From positions 1-35,151 of the forward strand of contig NVTU01000003.1 of assembly GCA_002401685.1 (NCBI GenBank): DNA of 35,151 bases, read 5' to 3'. A program made the position numbers and the translations under genes. A model generated the notes under the pieces. It worked only from the letters and a program-made list of their open reading frames with translations. It had not been told where the DNA came from and did no database searches. How positions within the stretch are numbered: the stretch's first letter is position 1; each line of letters opens with the position of its first letter. Shown here in pieces: positions 27,305 to 35,151 of the stretch. The stretch comes from Kordiimonadales bacterium (GTDB taxonomy: Bacteria > Pseudomonadota > Alphaproteobacteria > Sphingomonadales > Kordiimonadaceae).

Positions 27305-28162
27305 ATGGCAATGCCAGTAGTAGACATGCGCGCGCTCCTCGAAGCAGGCGTACACTTCGGACACCAAAAACATCGTTGGAACCCTAAAATGGCACCGTAT
27401 ATCTTCGGTGACCGTAACGGCGTTCATATTATCGATCTTTCACAAACTGTTCCGTTCATGACACGCGCGCTTCAAGCTGTTCGCGATGTAGCTGCACGGG
27501 GCGGCCGGGTTCTTTTTGTTGGCACGAAACGCCAAGCTTCACCAATCATTGCTGAAGCTGCGAAGCGTTGTGGCCAATATTATGTGAACCACCGTTGGCT
27601 CGGCGGCATGATGACTAACTGGCAGACAATCAGCCAGTCCATCAAGCGCCTTAAAATGCTCGACGAAAAACTAAGTAATGACCATGCTGGCCTGACGAAG
27701 AAAGAAATGCTTCAGATGACCCGCCAGCGTGACAAGCTTGAACTGTCTCTTGGTGGTATCCAGGACATGGGCGGCCTGCCTGACATTATTGTTGTGGTTG
27801 ATACAAACCGTGATGACATTGCAATTGCAGAAGCTGTTCGTTTGAAGATCCCTGTAGTTGGCGTAATTGATACAAACTCTAAGCCAGAGAACATCGAATA
27901 CCCAATCCCAGGTAACGACGATGCGACACGCGCTATTCGTCTTTACTGTGACCTGATCGCTGAAGCTGTTCTTGACGGCATCCAAGCTGATCTTGCTGCT
28001 CAGGGTGTTGATCTCGGTTCTGTTGCTGCGCCAGTTGAAGAAGTTGTTGCAGAAGCTCCTGCAGAAGAAGCTGCTCCAGCGGCTGAAGCTGCTCCTGCAG
28101 CTGAGGAAGCTACGGCGGAAGCTGCTGCACCTACAGACGCTGCCGCTAAAGCGACTGCATAA
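27305..28162 (+). CDS. rpsB: 30S ribosomal protein S2
   Basis: S2 binds the head-body junction of the 30S subunit with S1. The 285-residue protein begins with the conserved [19 protein letters not shown] and has the [22 protein letters not shown] and [12 protein letters not shown] segments. From about residue 236 a tail of Ala, Glu and Pro follows that is absent from the 241-residue E. coli protein; such tails are common in alphaproteobacteria. AAGGA at 27291-27295 precedes the chosen ATG by 9 bases. An ATG at 27300 is out of frame. It is the first gene of the rpsB-tsf unit. Confidence 0.97.
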   Translation: MAMPVVDMRALLEAGVHFGHQKHRWNPKMAPYIFGDRNGVHIIDLSQTVPFMTRALQAVRDVAARGGRVLFVGTKRQASPIIAEAAKRCGQYYVNHRWLGGMMTNWQTISQSIKRLKMLDEKLSNDHAGLTKKEMLQMTRQRDKLELSLGGIQDMGGLPDIIVVVDTNRDDIAIAEAVRLKIPVVGVIDTNSKPENIEYPIPGNDDATRAIRLYCDLIAEAVLDGIQADLAAQGVDLGSVAAPVEEVVAEAPAEEAAPAAEAAPAAEEATAEAAAPTDAAAKATA

Positions 28163-28223
28163 CTCAATATTTGAGCCCTTTCTCAGGTGTTTCTTTTTGC
28201 ATATTTGCATGAGGGACACCTGA
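28163..28223 (+). other. Intercistronic hairpins between rpsB and tsf
   Basis: Directly after the rpsB stop lies CTCAA-TAT-TTGAG (28163-28175). Then comes a long stem TCAGGTGT (28183-28190) with ACACCTGA (28216-28223), whose 25-base loop includes TGCA-TATT-TGCA. TTTT follows a few bases later, so it could act as a weak terminator or as an mRNA processing site that sets the S2 to EF-Ts ratio. It is not a canonical terminator. Confidence 0.5.
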
Positions 28224-28260
28224 AGTTTTATGAGCTTATTTTCTTATTAAGGATACCGAC

Positions 28261-29190
28261 ATGGCACAGATTACTGCCGCTCTCGTAAAAGAACTGCGCA
28301 CGCTTTCAGGCGCAGGCATGATGGATTGTAAAAAAGCCCTTTCTGAAGTTGATGGCGATATTGACGCTGCTGTTGATTGGCTGCGTAAAAAAGGCCTCGC
28401 GGCTGCTGCCAAAAAATCTGGCCGTGTAGCCGCTGAAGGTCTTGTGGGCGTTGCGGGTAGCGGCACCAAGGCTGCGGTTATTGAAGTAAACTCTGAAACC
28501 GACTTTGTTGCTCGCAATGATCAGTTCCAAGGCTTCGTTAGCGATCTTGCTGGGCTGACACTGTCGACTGGTAAGACTGACATTGAAGCTCTTTCCGGCG
28601 AAACATATCCTGGTGCCAACGAAACAGTTGCAGAAGTTCTTACAAGGAACATCTCTACCATCGGTGAGAATATGAATATTCGCCGTGCTACTGTTCTCGA
28701 AGTTGAAGAGGGCATGGTTGCTTCTTATATTCACGGCGCTGTTGTTGACGGCCTTGGCCGGATCGCAGTTCTTGTGGCACTTAAGTCTTCAGCAAGCGAA
28801 GACGTGCTTGCGCCGCTTGGTAAACAGTTGGCAATGCATATTGCAGCTGCGAACCCTGCTTCTTTGAATGAAGCGGGTCTTGACCCTGCGATCCTCGAGC
28901 GCGAGAAGCAGGTCCAGATGGATAAGGCACGTGAGAGCGGCAAGCCTGAAAACATCATTGAAAAAATGATTGTTGGCCGGATGCGCAAGTATCTTGAAGA
29001 AGTTGTTTTGTTGAGCCAAATCTTTGTTATTGACGGTGAAACTAAAATCTCTGGCGTTATTGAAGCCGCTGCTAAAGAAGCCGGTACATCAATTGAACTC
29101 GTTTCCTTCGTTCGTATGGAAATTGGTGAAGGCATTGAGAAAAAAGAAGAAGATTTTGCTGCTGAGGTTGCCGCTGTAGCTGGCGCCTAA
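28261..29190 (+). CDS. tsf: Elongation factor Ts
   Basis: EF-Ts recycles EF-Tu by exchanging GDP for GTP. The 309-residue protein has the N-terminal UBA-like domain ([20 protein letters not shown], 4-23), the TDFVARN motif (80-86) that contacts EF-Tu, and the two-part core domain. Length is normal. AAGGA lies about 7 bases before the ATG. It is separated from rpsB by 98 bases with hairpins and ends the operon at two terminators. Confidence 0.97.
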   Translation: MAQITAALVKELRTLSGAGMMDCKKALSEVDGDIDAAVDWLRKKGLAAAAKKSGRVAAEGLVGVAGSGTKAAVIEVNSETDFVARNDQFQGFVSDLAGLTLSTGKTDIEALSGETYPGANETVAEVLTRNISTIGENMNIRRATVLEVEEGMVASYIHGAVVDGLGRIAVLVALKSSASEDVLAPLGKQLAMHIAAANPASLNEAGLDPAILEREKQVQMDKARESGKPENIIEKMIVGRMRKYLEEVVLLSQIFVIDGETKISGVIEAAAKEAGTSIELVSFVRMEIGEGIEKKEEDFAAEVAAVAGA

Positions 29191-29211
29191 CAATCTAGCA
29201 AATGTCTAAGA

Positions 29212-29259
29212 AACCCGTGGGGAAACCTGCGGGTTTTTTGTTGCCTGCAGGCTTTTTTT
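29212..29259 (+). terminator. Tandem terminators after tsf
   Basis: First a stem AACCCG (29212-29217) with CGGGTT (29230-29235), extended inside by GG with CC, followed by six T residues (29234-29239). Then the palindrome GCCTGCAGGC (29243-29252) with seven T residues. The first is a good intrinsic terminator, the second is weak alone. The pair implies that pyrH has its own promoter in 29260-29390, where I cannot identify one with confidence. Confidence 0.8.
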
Positions 29260-29390
29260 AGGACGCGTTCGCGTACCGAAAAGCTGGGCTCTGAAATATC
29301 GACTATTTATGTCTTAAACAAGCTAGCCTTATGTAGGTGAAGCGGATAAGCTGCGCCCAGTAACATGGGTAGCCGGGGAGAAAACTAAAC

Positions 29391-30113
29391 ATGTCATCAG
29401 CGCCTAAGTATAAACGCGTCCTTCTGAAATTGTCCGGCGAAGCCCTTATGGGTGATGGTTCCTACGGTATTGACCCTGATACTGCCACGCGCGTGTCTCG
29501 GGAAGTTCAGCACGCCCGCGAAATTGGGGTGGAAGTATGCATCGTTGTTGGCGGCGGGAATATTTTCCGTGGCCTCAAAGGTGCGGCTGCCGGTTTGGAT
29601 CGGTCCACTGCTGATTACATGGGAATGCTTGCGACTGTGATGAACGCGCTTGCCTTACAAAATTCCTTGGAAACGCTCGGTGTCGATACACGGGTCCTGT
29701 CTGCAATTCCGATGGCAAGTGTTAGTGAACCTTATATCCGTAGGCGTGCCATTCGTCACTTAGAGCGGGGCAGGGTTGTGATTTTTGCTGCCGGTACTGG
29801 TAACCCATTTTTCACGACAGATACGGCGGCAGCGCTAAGGGCTGCGGAAATGAATTGTGACGCCCTTCTTAAAGGCACGCAGGTTGACGGCATTTATGAT
29901 TCCGACCCTGCGACCAACCCTGACGCAGTGCGGTACGAGAGCCTTAGCTATATGGATGTGTTACGCCAAGACCTTAAGGTAATGGATGCATCCGCTATCT
30001 CGTTGAGCCGTGAAAACAATATACCGATTGTGGTCTTTTCTATTCAGACTAAAGATGAGTTTGTAAATGTTTTGCAAGGCGGCGGAACCTGTACAACAGT
30101 GAGCGGAGGATAA
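29391..30113 (+). CDS. pyrH: UMP kinase
   Basis: PyrH phosphorylates UMP to UDP for RNA and, via UDP-sugars, cell-wall synthesis. It is a hexameric amino-acid-kinase-fold enzyme. The 240-residue protein has [14 protein letters not shown] (8-21), [10 protein letters not shown] (52-61) and [17 protein letters not shown]. Length is standard. GGGGAG about 12 bases upstream supports the ATG. It starts a new transcription unit after the tsf terminators and precedes frr by 4 bases. Confidence 0.97.
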   Translation: MSSAPKYKRVLLKLSGEALMGDGSYGIDPDTATRVSREVQHAREIGVEVCIVVGGGNIFRGLKGAAAGLDRSTADYMGMLATVMNALALQNSLETLGVDTRVLSAIPMASVSEPYIRRRAIRHLERGRVVIFAAGTGNPFFTTDTAAALRAAEMNCDALLKGTQVDGIYDSDPATNPDAVRYESLSYMDVLRQDLKVMDASAISLSRENNIPIVVFSIQTKDEFVNVLQGGGTCTTVSGG

Positions 30114-30117
30114 GAAG

Positions 30118-30678
30118 ATGGCCGAAGAAATTGATCTCGATGATGTGGAACGCCGCATGAAGGGGGCTGTTGATGCGCTCAAGCATGAATTTTCTGGCTT
30201 GCGGACGGGCCGGGCGACTACAAACTTGCTCGATTCCGTTTCAGTTGATGTGTACGGCGCTATGATGCCTCTTAACCAAATTAGTACAGTCTCTGTGCCT
30301 GAAGCGCGGCTATTGTCCGTTCAGGTTTGGGATAAAGCAAATGCGCCGGCTGTTGAAAAAGCCATCCGCAATGCTGGCCTTGGGCTCAATCCAATGTTTG
30401 ATGGCCAGCTTGTGCGTATTCCAATTCCAGAGCTGAATGAAGAACGCCGAGCAGAGCTTGCAAAAGTGGCAGCGAAATACTCAGAGCTGGCACGGATTTC
30501 TATTCGTAATGTTAGAAAAGCGGGCATGGATTTGCTGAAGAAACTCGAGAAAGAAAAAGAGATCAGCGAAGATGATCACAAAATGTACGCTGATGAAGTT
30601 CAAGAGCTGACGAATGCGAGTGTCAAAAATGTTGATGCCTCTTTGGCCTCGAAAGAAAAAGAAATAATGCAGGTTTAA
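30118..30678 (+). CDS. frr: Ribosome recycling factor
   Basis: RRF splits post-termination ribosomes together with EF-G. The 186-residue protein shows the family core [15 protein letters not shown], the [20 protein letters not shown] segment and [26 protein letters not shown], in a three-helix bundle plus small domain. Length is standard. A GGAGG lies just before the start. pyrH-frr-uppS is a widespread gene order and spacing here is 4 and 2 bases. Confidence 0.97.
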   Translation: MAEEIDLDDVERRMKGAVDALKHEFSGLRTGRATTNLLDSVSVDVYGAMMPLNQISTVSVPEARLLSVQVWDKANAPAVEKAIRNAGLGLNPMFDGQLVRIPIPELNEERRAELAKVAAKYSELARISIRNVRKAGMDLLKKLEKEKEISEDDHKMYADEVQELTNASVKNVDASLASKEKEIMQV

Positions 30679-30680
30679 GT

Positions 30681-31424
30681 ATGGCTTTGGCTGCTTCCTT
30701 GATTGACCCAATGAATAAATCTCATGATACCCCACGACACGTTGCTATTGTAATGGACGGTAACGGCCGTTGGGCCAGCAAGCGTTCACTTGCTCGGGCG
30801 ATGGGGCATAAGCGCGGCGCAGAAGCTGTGCGCGGCGCAATTGAAGGCGCCGTCGATGCTGGTGTCGAATACTTGACTTTGTACGCGTTCTCGTCTGAAA
30901 ATTGGAATCGGCCCGCTGAGGAGGTTTCCGACTTGATGGGGCTTCTGAAGCTGTATCTAACGCGGGAAATCAAATCGTTACATAAAGAGGGTGTCCGTCT
31001 CCGGATTATTGGAAACAGGGACCGTTTGTCAGCTGAAATAAAGAAAAGCATCACCAAGGCTGAAGAGCTGACCAAAAATAACGGGCGCTTAACATTGGTA
31101 ATTGCACTTTCGTATGGTTCGCGGGATGAGATATTGCAGGCAGCCAAAGCTGTGGCGATAAAGGCCACGGCTGGGGACTTGGATATTGATCAGTTAACGG
31201 AAGAACAATTTGAGCGTGAACTTTTTACGCACGGTATCCCAGACCCAGATTTGATCATCCGTACAAGCGGCGAGCAACGGCTTTCAAACTTTTTGCTATG
31301 GCAGGTCGCTTATTCAGAATTTCTGTTTGTCGATACTTTGTGGCCAGATTTCACTAAAGAGCATTTTGCATCGGCCGTTAAGGTTTTTGCAATGAGAGAA
31401 AGGCGCTACGGTGTGCGGCCATAG
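30681..31424 (+). CDS. uppS: Undecaprenyl diphosphate synthase (isoprenyl transferase)
   Basis: UppS extends farnesyl diphosphate with isopentenyl diphosphate to the C55 carrier lipid of peptidoglycan synthesis. The 247-residue protein has the catalytic D26 in VMDGNGRWA, SSENWNRP (71-78), and RTSGEQRLSNFLLWQVAYSE, all typical of cis-prenyltransferases. The ATG at 30681 lies 2 bases after the frr stop. A second ATG at 30711 (MNKSHDTPRH) is possible, but it has no ribosome binding site. Confidence 0.96.
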   Translation: MALAASLIDPMNKSHDTPRHVAIVMDGNGRWASKRSLARAMGHKRGAEAVRGAIEGAVDAGVEYLTLYAFSSENWNRPAEEVSDLMGLLKLYLTREIKSLHKEGVRLRIIGNRDRLSAEIKKSITKAEELTKNNGRLTLVIALSYGSRDEILQAAKAVAIKATAGDLDIDQLTEEQFERELFTHGIPDPDLIIRTSGEQRLSNFLLWQVAYSEFLFVDTLWPDFTKEHFASAVKVFAMRERRYGVRP

Positions 31425-31450
31425 CGGCTGCCCGTAGTTAAACCAATATT

Positions 31451-32275
31451 ATGCCATTAGGATTATCTAAAAACCTATTCCAACGCGTGGTTTCAGCGCT
31501 AACGCTGCTGCCAATTGTGTTGGGTGCGGTGTATTTGGGCGGCTGGTACTTTATTGCATTCCTGGCCTTGGGCGGTGTTTTAATGGCGACTGAATGGTCG
31601 ACGTTGACCTTGGGCAAAAGAGACTATCAGCTGATTGTTATATTGCTGGCTATAACGGTTTTCGAATATTTCATGATCGGTGACGGCTCGTTTCAATTAG
31701 CGCCTGCGTTGCTTACTTTATTGGCGGTTTCATTAGTTGGAATCGGGCTGGTTAAATTTTCAGGTCCAACGAACTTTGGCTGGTTGCTAATTGGCGTTGG
31801 ATATGTGGGCCTTCCGCTTGTTTCGCTTTGGTGGTTGCGTGCGCTGGATGATGGCTCCCTCGTGACATGGGTTTTGTTTGTGGTGTTTGCGACAGATGTT
31901 GGTGGCTATGTTGCCGGTAAAAATATTGGAGGTCCAAAACTTGCTCCTAAACTGAGCCCAAAGAAAACCTGGTCTGGTTTGCTGGGTGGGATGGTTTTAA
32001 GTGCGGCTATCGGTGCTGCTTTTCATTTTGGCCTAAGTGTTATGTCCTCTGTCGGTTTGGTGCTGGTTGTTTCTGATTTGTTGGCCGTCTGGGCCCAGGT
32101 CGGCGACCTGGCTGAGAGCGGTGTGAAGCGGCACTTCGGTGTTAAGGATTCAGGTGCCCTTATTCCAGGGCACGGTGGATTGTTGGACCGGGTGGACGGC
32201 TTGGTCTTTGTTGCGCCCGCTGTAGCTGTTTTGATCTTGTTATACGCTAGTTGGTTTACGGTCGCAGTGGTATGA
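31451..32275 (+). CDS. cdsA: Phosphatidate cytidylyltransferase
   Basis: CdsA makes CDP-diacylglycerol from phosphatidate and CTP, the precursor of all major phospholipids. The 274-residue membrane protein has about eight helices and the family features SPKKTWSG (169-176) and the CDP-alcohol signature with KDSGALIPGHGGLLDRVDG (232-250). It begins 26 bases after uppS. No Shine-Dalgarno sequence is visible before the ATG, although the N-terminus (RVVSALTLLPIVL) fits the family. It overlaps dxr by ATGA. Confidence 0.96.
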   Translation: MPLGLSKNLFQRVVSALTLLPIVLGAVYLGGWYFIAFLALGGVLMATEWSTLTLGKRDYQLIVILLAITVFEYFMIGDGSFQLAPALLTLLAVSLVGIGLVKFSGPTNFGWLLIGVGYVGLPLVSLWWLRALDDGSLVTWVLFVVFATDVGGYVAGKNIGGPKLAPKLSPKKTWSGLLGGMVLSAAIGAAFHFGLSVMSSVGLVLVVSDLLAVWAQVGDLAESGVKRHFGVKDSGALIPGHGGLLDRVDGLVFVAPAVAVLILLYASWFTVAVV

Positions 32276-33441
32276 CACAGAATGCTACAAAAACTATTAC
32301 TGTTCTAGGGGCCACTGGCTCGGTCGGGCTTAGCACCTTGGATTTGGTCCGTAGGGCACCTGAAGAATTTAGAGTTGTTGCTTTGACGGCGAATAGCCGC
32401 GTGCAGGAACTTGCTGCGCTTGCCAAAGAGTTTAGACCTGCCGTTGCTGTGATTGGGCGACAAGATAAATACCCCGAGTTAAAAGACGCGCTTGCTGGCA
32501 CTGGGATTGAATGCGCTGCTGGGGATGAGGCGCTTGCTTGCGCTGCCGCTATGACAGCTGACATTGTTATGGCCGCCATTGTTGGTGCTGCCGGGCTCGC
32601 GCCGACGCTAGCGGCTGTTCGCACTGGAACCACCGTCGCGTTGGCCAACAAAGAATGTTTGGTGTGTGCAGGCGACCTGATGATGCAGGAAGTATCGAAA
32701 CACGGAGCGCGTTTGCTGCCTGTCGATTCCGAGCACAACGCCATTTTTCAGGTTTTTGATGTCAACCATACCAACACGGTAAAGAGGCTTGTTCTAACAG
32801 CCTCTGGCGGTCCATTTCTCCGGCGTAATAGCGCAACATTTTCTACAATTAAGCCGTCCGAAGCCGTTGCTCATCCGAATTGGGATATGGGTGCTAAAAT
32901 CTCTGTCGATTCTGCCACGATGATGAATAAGGGCCTTGAAGTTATTGAGGCCTTCCACCTTTTTCCAGTGGAGAAGGATCAGATTGATATTTTAATTCAT
33001 CCTCAGTCTGTCATCCACTCGATGGTGGAATATATTGATGGCAGTACGTTAGCGCAGCTGGGATCACCTGATATGCGGGTGCCGATTGCTTCGTGCTTGG
33101 CGTGGCCCGACAGGATGCAGACGCCAGCGAGGCGTTTAGACTTGGCCGCCATCGGTAGCTTGACCTTTGAGAGGCCTGATTACGAGAAGTTCAAATGCAT
33201 GGCTCTAGCTAAGGCTGCGCTCAATATCGGCGGGGCTGCTCCGGCGGTTTTGAATGCTGCGAATGAAGTTGCTGTCGCCGCTTTTCTGAGCGAACAAATT
33301 GCTTTCACCGATATCCCAGAAATCGTGGAACAAACTTTACATAAATGCGACATGAAAGAGCCACATTCCCTGCCGAATGTGATAGAAATTGATGTCGAAG
33401 CAAGGCGCGTTGCTGTGTCTCAAATTGCACAATTAAAATAA
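32272..33441 (+). CDS. dxr: 1-deoxy-D-xylulose-5-phosphate reductoisomerase
   Basis: Dxr converts DXP to 2-C-methyl-D-erythritol 4-phosphate with NADPH, the second step of the non-mevalonate isoprenoid pathway that feeds UppS. The 389-residue protein has the nucleotide motif VLGATGSVGLST (11-22), ANKECLV (125-131), the metal ligands D152 and E154 in LPVDSEHNAIFQ with E223 in NKGLEVIEAFHLF, and HPQSVIHSMVEY. The ATG at 32272 overlaps the cdsA stop (ATGA). A TTG frame extension from 32251 lies within cdsA and is unlikely. Confidence 0.97.
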   Translation: MTQNATKTITVLGATGSVGLSTLDLVRRAPEEFRVVALTANSRVQELAALAKEFRPAVAVIGRQDKYPELKDALAGTGIECAAGDEALACAAAMTADIVMAAIVGAAGLAPTLAAVRTGTTVALANKECLVCAGDLMMQEVSKHGARLLPVDSEHNAIFQVFDVNHTNTVKRLVLTASGGPFLRRNSATFSTIKPSEAVAHPNWDMGAKISVDSATMMNKGLEVIEAFHLFPVEKDQIDILIHPQSVIHSMVEYIDGSTLAQLGSPDMRVPIASCLAWPDRMQTPARRLDLAAIGSLTFERPDYEKFKCMALAKAALNIGGAAPAVLNAANEVAVAAFLSEQIAFTDIPEIVEQTLHKCDMKEPHSLPNVIEIDVEARRVAVSQIAQLK

Positions 33442-33459
33442 GCGAACTAGGACCGAAAA

Positions 33460-34569
33460 ATGGAAACTGCAGGACCGGGTATTATATTCAGCATTTTGGT
33501 GTTTCTGGCAGGCTTTAGCGTGTTGGTTTTCGTGCACGAGTGGGGCCACTATATTGTGGCGCGTATTTTTGGTGTGCGCATTGATACTTTTTCGATTGGT
33601 ATGGGCAAAGAAATTTATGGCCGCACCGATAAAAATGGTACCCGTTGGCGCCTCAGCGCAATTCCTCTTGGCGGTTACGTTAAATTTTATGGTGATGCTT
33701 CTGCAGCCAGTAATCCGGGGGATATTCCCGAGGGCCTTAGTGAAGCTGAAAAAGCGGAGTGTTTTCACTTTAAGCCGTTATGGCAGAGATCCCTTATTGT
33801 TTTTGCGGGACCTGCGATTAATTTAATTGCTGCGGCACTCGTTTTCGCCTTCTTTTTTATGCAATACGGCGTCCGTATTTCCGAACCAGTTTTAAACTCT
33901 GTCGAGCCCCAGTCTCCAGCAGCGGTTGCAGGCCTACTTGCAGGGGATTTGATTTTAAGCGTCAACGATGAAGAGGTCGAACGCTTCACGGATATGAGTA
34001 ATATTATCCGGCTATACCCAGGTGCGACAATTGATTTCGAAATTGACAGACAGGGACAGATCATTGTGATTCCTGTGGAGCTGGGTATTAAGTATTTTGA
34101 GGACCGGTTTGATAACAGATACCCATATGGGTATTTAGGGGTTAGGTCCGCACCGGCACAGCGGCAAGAACTAGGTCTCTTTGGCGCGCTCAGCGAAGGA
34201 ACGCGTCAAACCGTCAATATGGCAGATACAATGTTCACGACGCTGGGTCAGATGATCCTCGGTTTGCGGTCTGTTAATGAGCTTGGGGGGCCGGGGCGAA
34301 TTGCAAACATGCTCGGGGAAGCCGCCAGTCTTGGCTTTCAGAACTTCCTTTTCATGCTCGCGTTACTTTCTCTAAATTTGGGAATCGTCAATTTGTTACC
34401 GATTCCCGTGCTCGATGGGGGCCATTTGGTCTTCTACGGGCTTGAAGCTATTAAGGGCTCACCTCTCTCGAAAAAGGCTCAGGAAGCCAGTTTTATCGCC
34501 GGGGCAGCCTTAATGTTAATTTTTATGGTGTTGGTGACACTGAATGACTTGCAATCTATGGCTCTGTAG
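33460..34569 (+). CDS. rseP: RIP metalloprotease RseP (site-2 protease family)
   Basis: RseP is an intramembrane zinc protease that cuts anti-sigma factors and clears signal-peptide remnants. The 369-residue protein has the HEWGH metal motif (H26, E27, H30) in its first helix, a periplasmic PDZ domain (about 120-200), and PIPVLDGGHLVFYG with D319 as third metal ligand in a late helix. The E. coli protein is about 80 residues longer and has two PDZ domains; here only one is visible. It lies between dxr and bamA, the usual order. Confidence 0.95.
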   Translation: METAGPGIIFSILVFLAGFSVLVFVHEWGHYIVARIFGVRIDTFSIGMGKEIYGRTDKNGTRWRLSAIPLGGYVKFYGDASAASNPGDIPEGLSEAEKAECFHFKPLWQRSLIVFAGPAINLIAAALVFAFFFMQYGVRISEPVLNSVEPQSPAAVAGLLAGDLILSVNDEEVERFTDMSNIIRLYPGATIDFEIDRQGQIIVIPVELGIKYFEDRFDNRYPYGYLGVRSAPAQRQELGLFGALSEGTRQTVNMADTMFTTLGQMILGLRSVNELGGPGRIANMLGEAASLGFQNFLFMLALLSLNLGIVNLLPIPVLDGGHLVFYGLEAIKGSPLSKKAQEASFIAGAALMLIFMVLVTLNDLQSMAL

Positions 34570-34645
34570 GCCAGTTTCACCGCCACTGTGCAAGAATCAA
34601 TTGAGCCAATAATTAGAATGGGCCGAAAAGTTGCAGTTAAATAAT

Positions 34646-35151
34646 ATGCGTTTGATTACGCGCCTGGCTACGGCGCTTATACTCGGGGGAGCAACGCTAG
34701 GAGGTTCTGTGTATGCACAGCAACAACCTGCGCCTCAACAACAATTGCCAATTATCCAGCAGATTAGTGTTGCTGGTAGCGAACGGGTTGAGCCTGAGAC
34801 GATTGTTTCATACCTCGCTGTTCGCGTGGGCGATCCGTTTGATCCTGCCCGGCTCGACCTCAGTATCAAGAACCTGTTCCGTACGGGGCTGTTTGCTGAT
34901 GTATCGATGGATATAAATAATAACGTTCTTATTGTGAATGTTGTTGAAAACCCAATTATCAACCGCGTTGTCTTCGAAGGTAACCGGAAGCTGGACCGTG
35001 AAGATTTGTTCGAAGAAGTTCGAATTCGGGGACGTACGGTTTTTACGCGATCAAAAATTCGTGCCGATGTGAAGCGAATGCTCGATTTGTACCGGACCAA
35101 AGGCCAGTTCGCAGCGATTGTGGAGCCTAAGGTTGTTCAGCTTGAGCAAAA
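34646..35151 (+). CDS. bamA: Outer membrane protein assembly factor BamA, 5' part, runs off the right edge
   Basis: BamA is the central outer-membrane protein insertase. Only the first 168 codons are inside the window, with no stop. Residues 1-24 form a signal peptide: positive MRLITR, a hydrophobic stretch and an AxA-like site VYA before QQQPAP. After a Gln/Pro-rich linker come POTRA-type repeats, the first from about 36 (IIQQISVAGSERVEPETIVS) and the second from about 103 (PIINRVVFEGNRKLDREDLF). It follows rseP by 76 bases that hold no terminator and no clear promoter. The ATG has no obvious Shine-Dalgarno sequence, but the signal peptide begins exactly there. Confidence 0.95.
   Translation, partial: MRLITRLATALILGGATLGGSVYAQQQPAPQQQLPIIQQISVAGSERVEPETIVSYLAVRVGDPFDPARLDLSIKNLFRTGLFADVSMDINNNVLIVNVVENPIINRVVFEGNRKLDREDLFEEVRIRGRTVFTRSKIRADVKRMLDLYRTKGQFAAIVEPKVVQLEQ

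Noticed and set aside
27972-28223. Leu-rich frame within the end of rpsB
   Set aside because: It is a frame-shifted reading of the repetitive Ala/Glu codons of the S2 tail.
1-35151. Mobile element, prophage, CRISPR array, toxin-antitoxin or defence cassette
   Set aside because: No transposase, integrase, repeat-spacer pattern, terminal repeats or unusual gene block was seen; the tRNA-Asp 3' end is followed by a terminator and nuoA, not by an integrase.

Overview
The window looks like a chromosomal segment of an alphaproteobacterium with moderate GC. The evidence is gene content and order: a complete 14-gene nuo operon continuing into birA-coaX-rnj-mce-DUF1467, then proS, a lolC/lolD pair, dnaE, and the classic run rpsB-tsf-pyrH-frr-uppS-cdsA-dxr-rseP-bamA. 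The short editing-less ProS, the C-terminally extended NuoE and the biotin ligase without a DNA-binding domain also fit that class. A Kordiimonadales-like organism is a guess from composition only. Every protein gene is on the + strand.

Layout. 1-95: 3' part of a tRNA-Asp gene cut by the window edge, then a strong terminator. 97-285: leader of the nuo operon with a CtrA-like half-site. 286-14520: nuoA to nuoN, complex I in canonical order and with almost no gaps. 14520-18443: birA, coaX, rnj, mce and a small DUF1467 membrane protein, tightly packed behind nuoN and probably cotranscribed with it at least in part. 18444-19018: the only long non-coding stretch, with several possible RNA hairpins, a strong terminator and about 350 bases I cannot explain. 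19019-22336: proS and the lipoprotein-release transporter genes lolC and lolD. 22432-22857: a small DUF1761 membrane protein. 22883-27149: dnaE and a NUDIX hydrolase one base behind it. 27162-29259: promoter, structured leader, rpsB, an intercistronic hairpin, tsf and tandem terminators. 29391-35151: pyrH, frr, uppS, cdsA, dxr, rseP and the first 168 codons of bamA, which runs off the right edge.

How the genes work together. NuoA-N build the proton-pumping NADH:quinone oxidoreductase. The genes behind them serve cofactor and propionyl-CoA metabolism (biotin ligation, CoA synthesis, methylmalonyl-CoA epimerisation) plus RNA decay by RNase J. The right part combines translation (S2, EF-Ts, ribosome recycling factor, ProRS), UMP kinase, isoprenoid and undecaprenyl synthesis (Dxr, UppS), phospholipid synthesis (CdsA) and envelope assembly (LolC/D, RseP, BamA).

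I found no mobile element, CRISPR array, phage gene, toxin-antitoxin pair or defence cassette. The window is housekeeping DNA. The most interesting leads are non-coding: the possible structured RNA at 18458-18667, the rpsB leader and the nuoB-nuoC double hairpin. Small conserved membrane proteins of unknown function and start-site questions come next. I do not see an undescribed system that the sequence alone would support.
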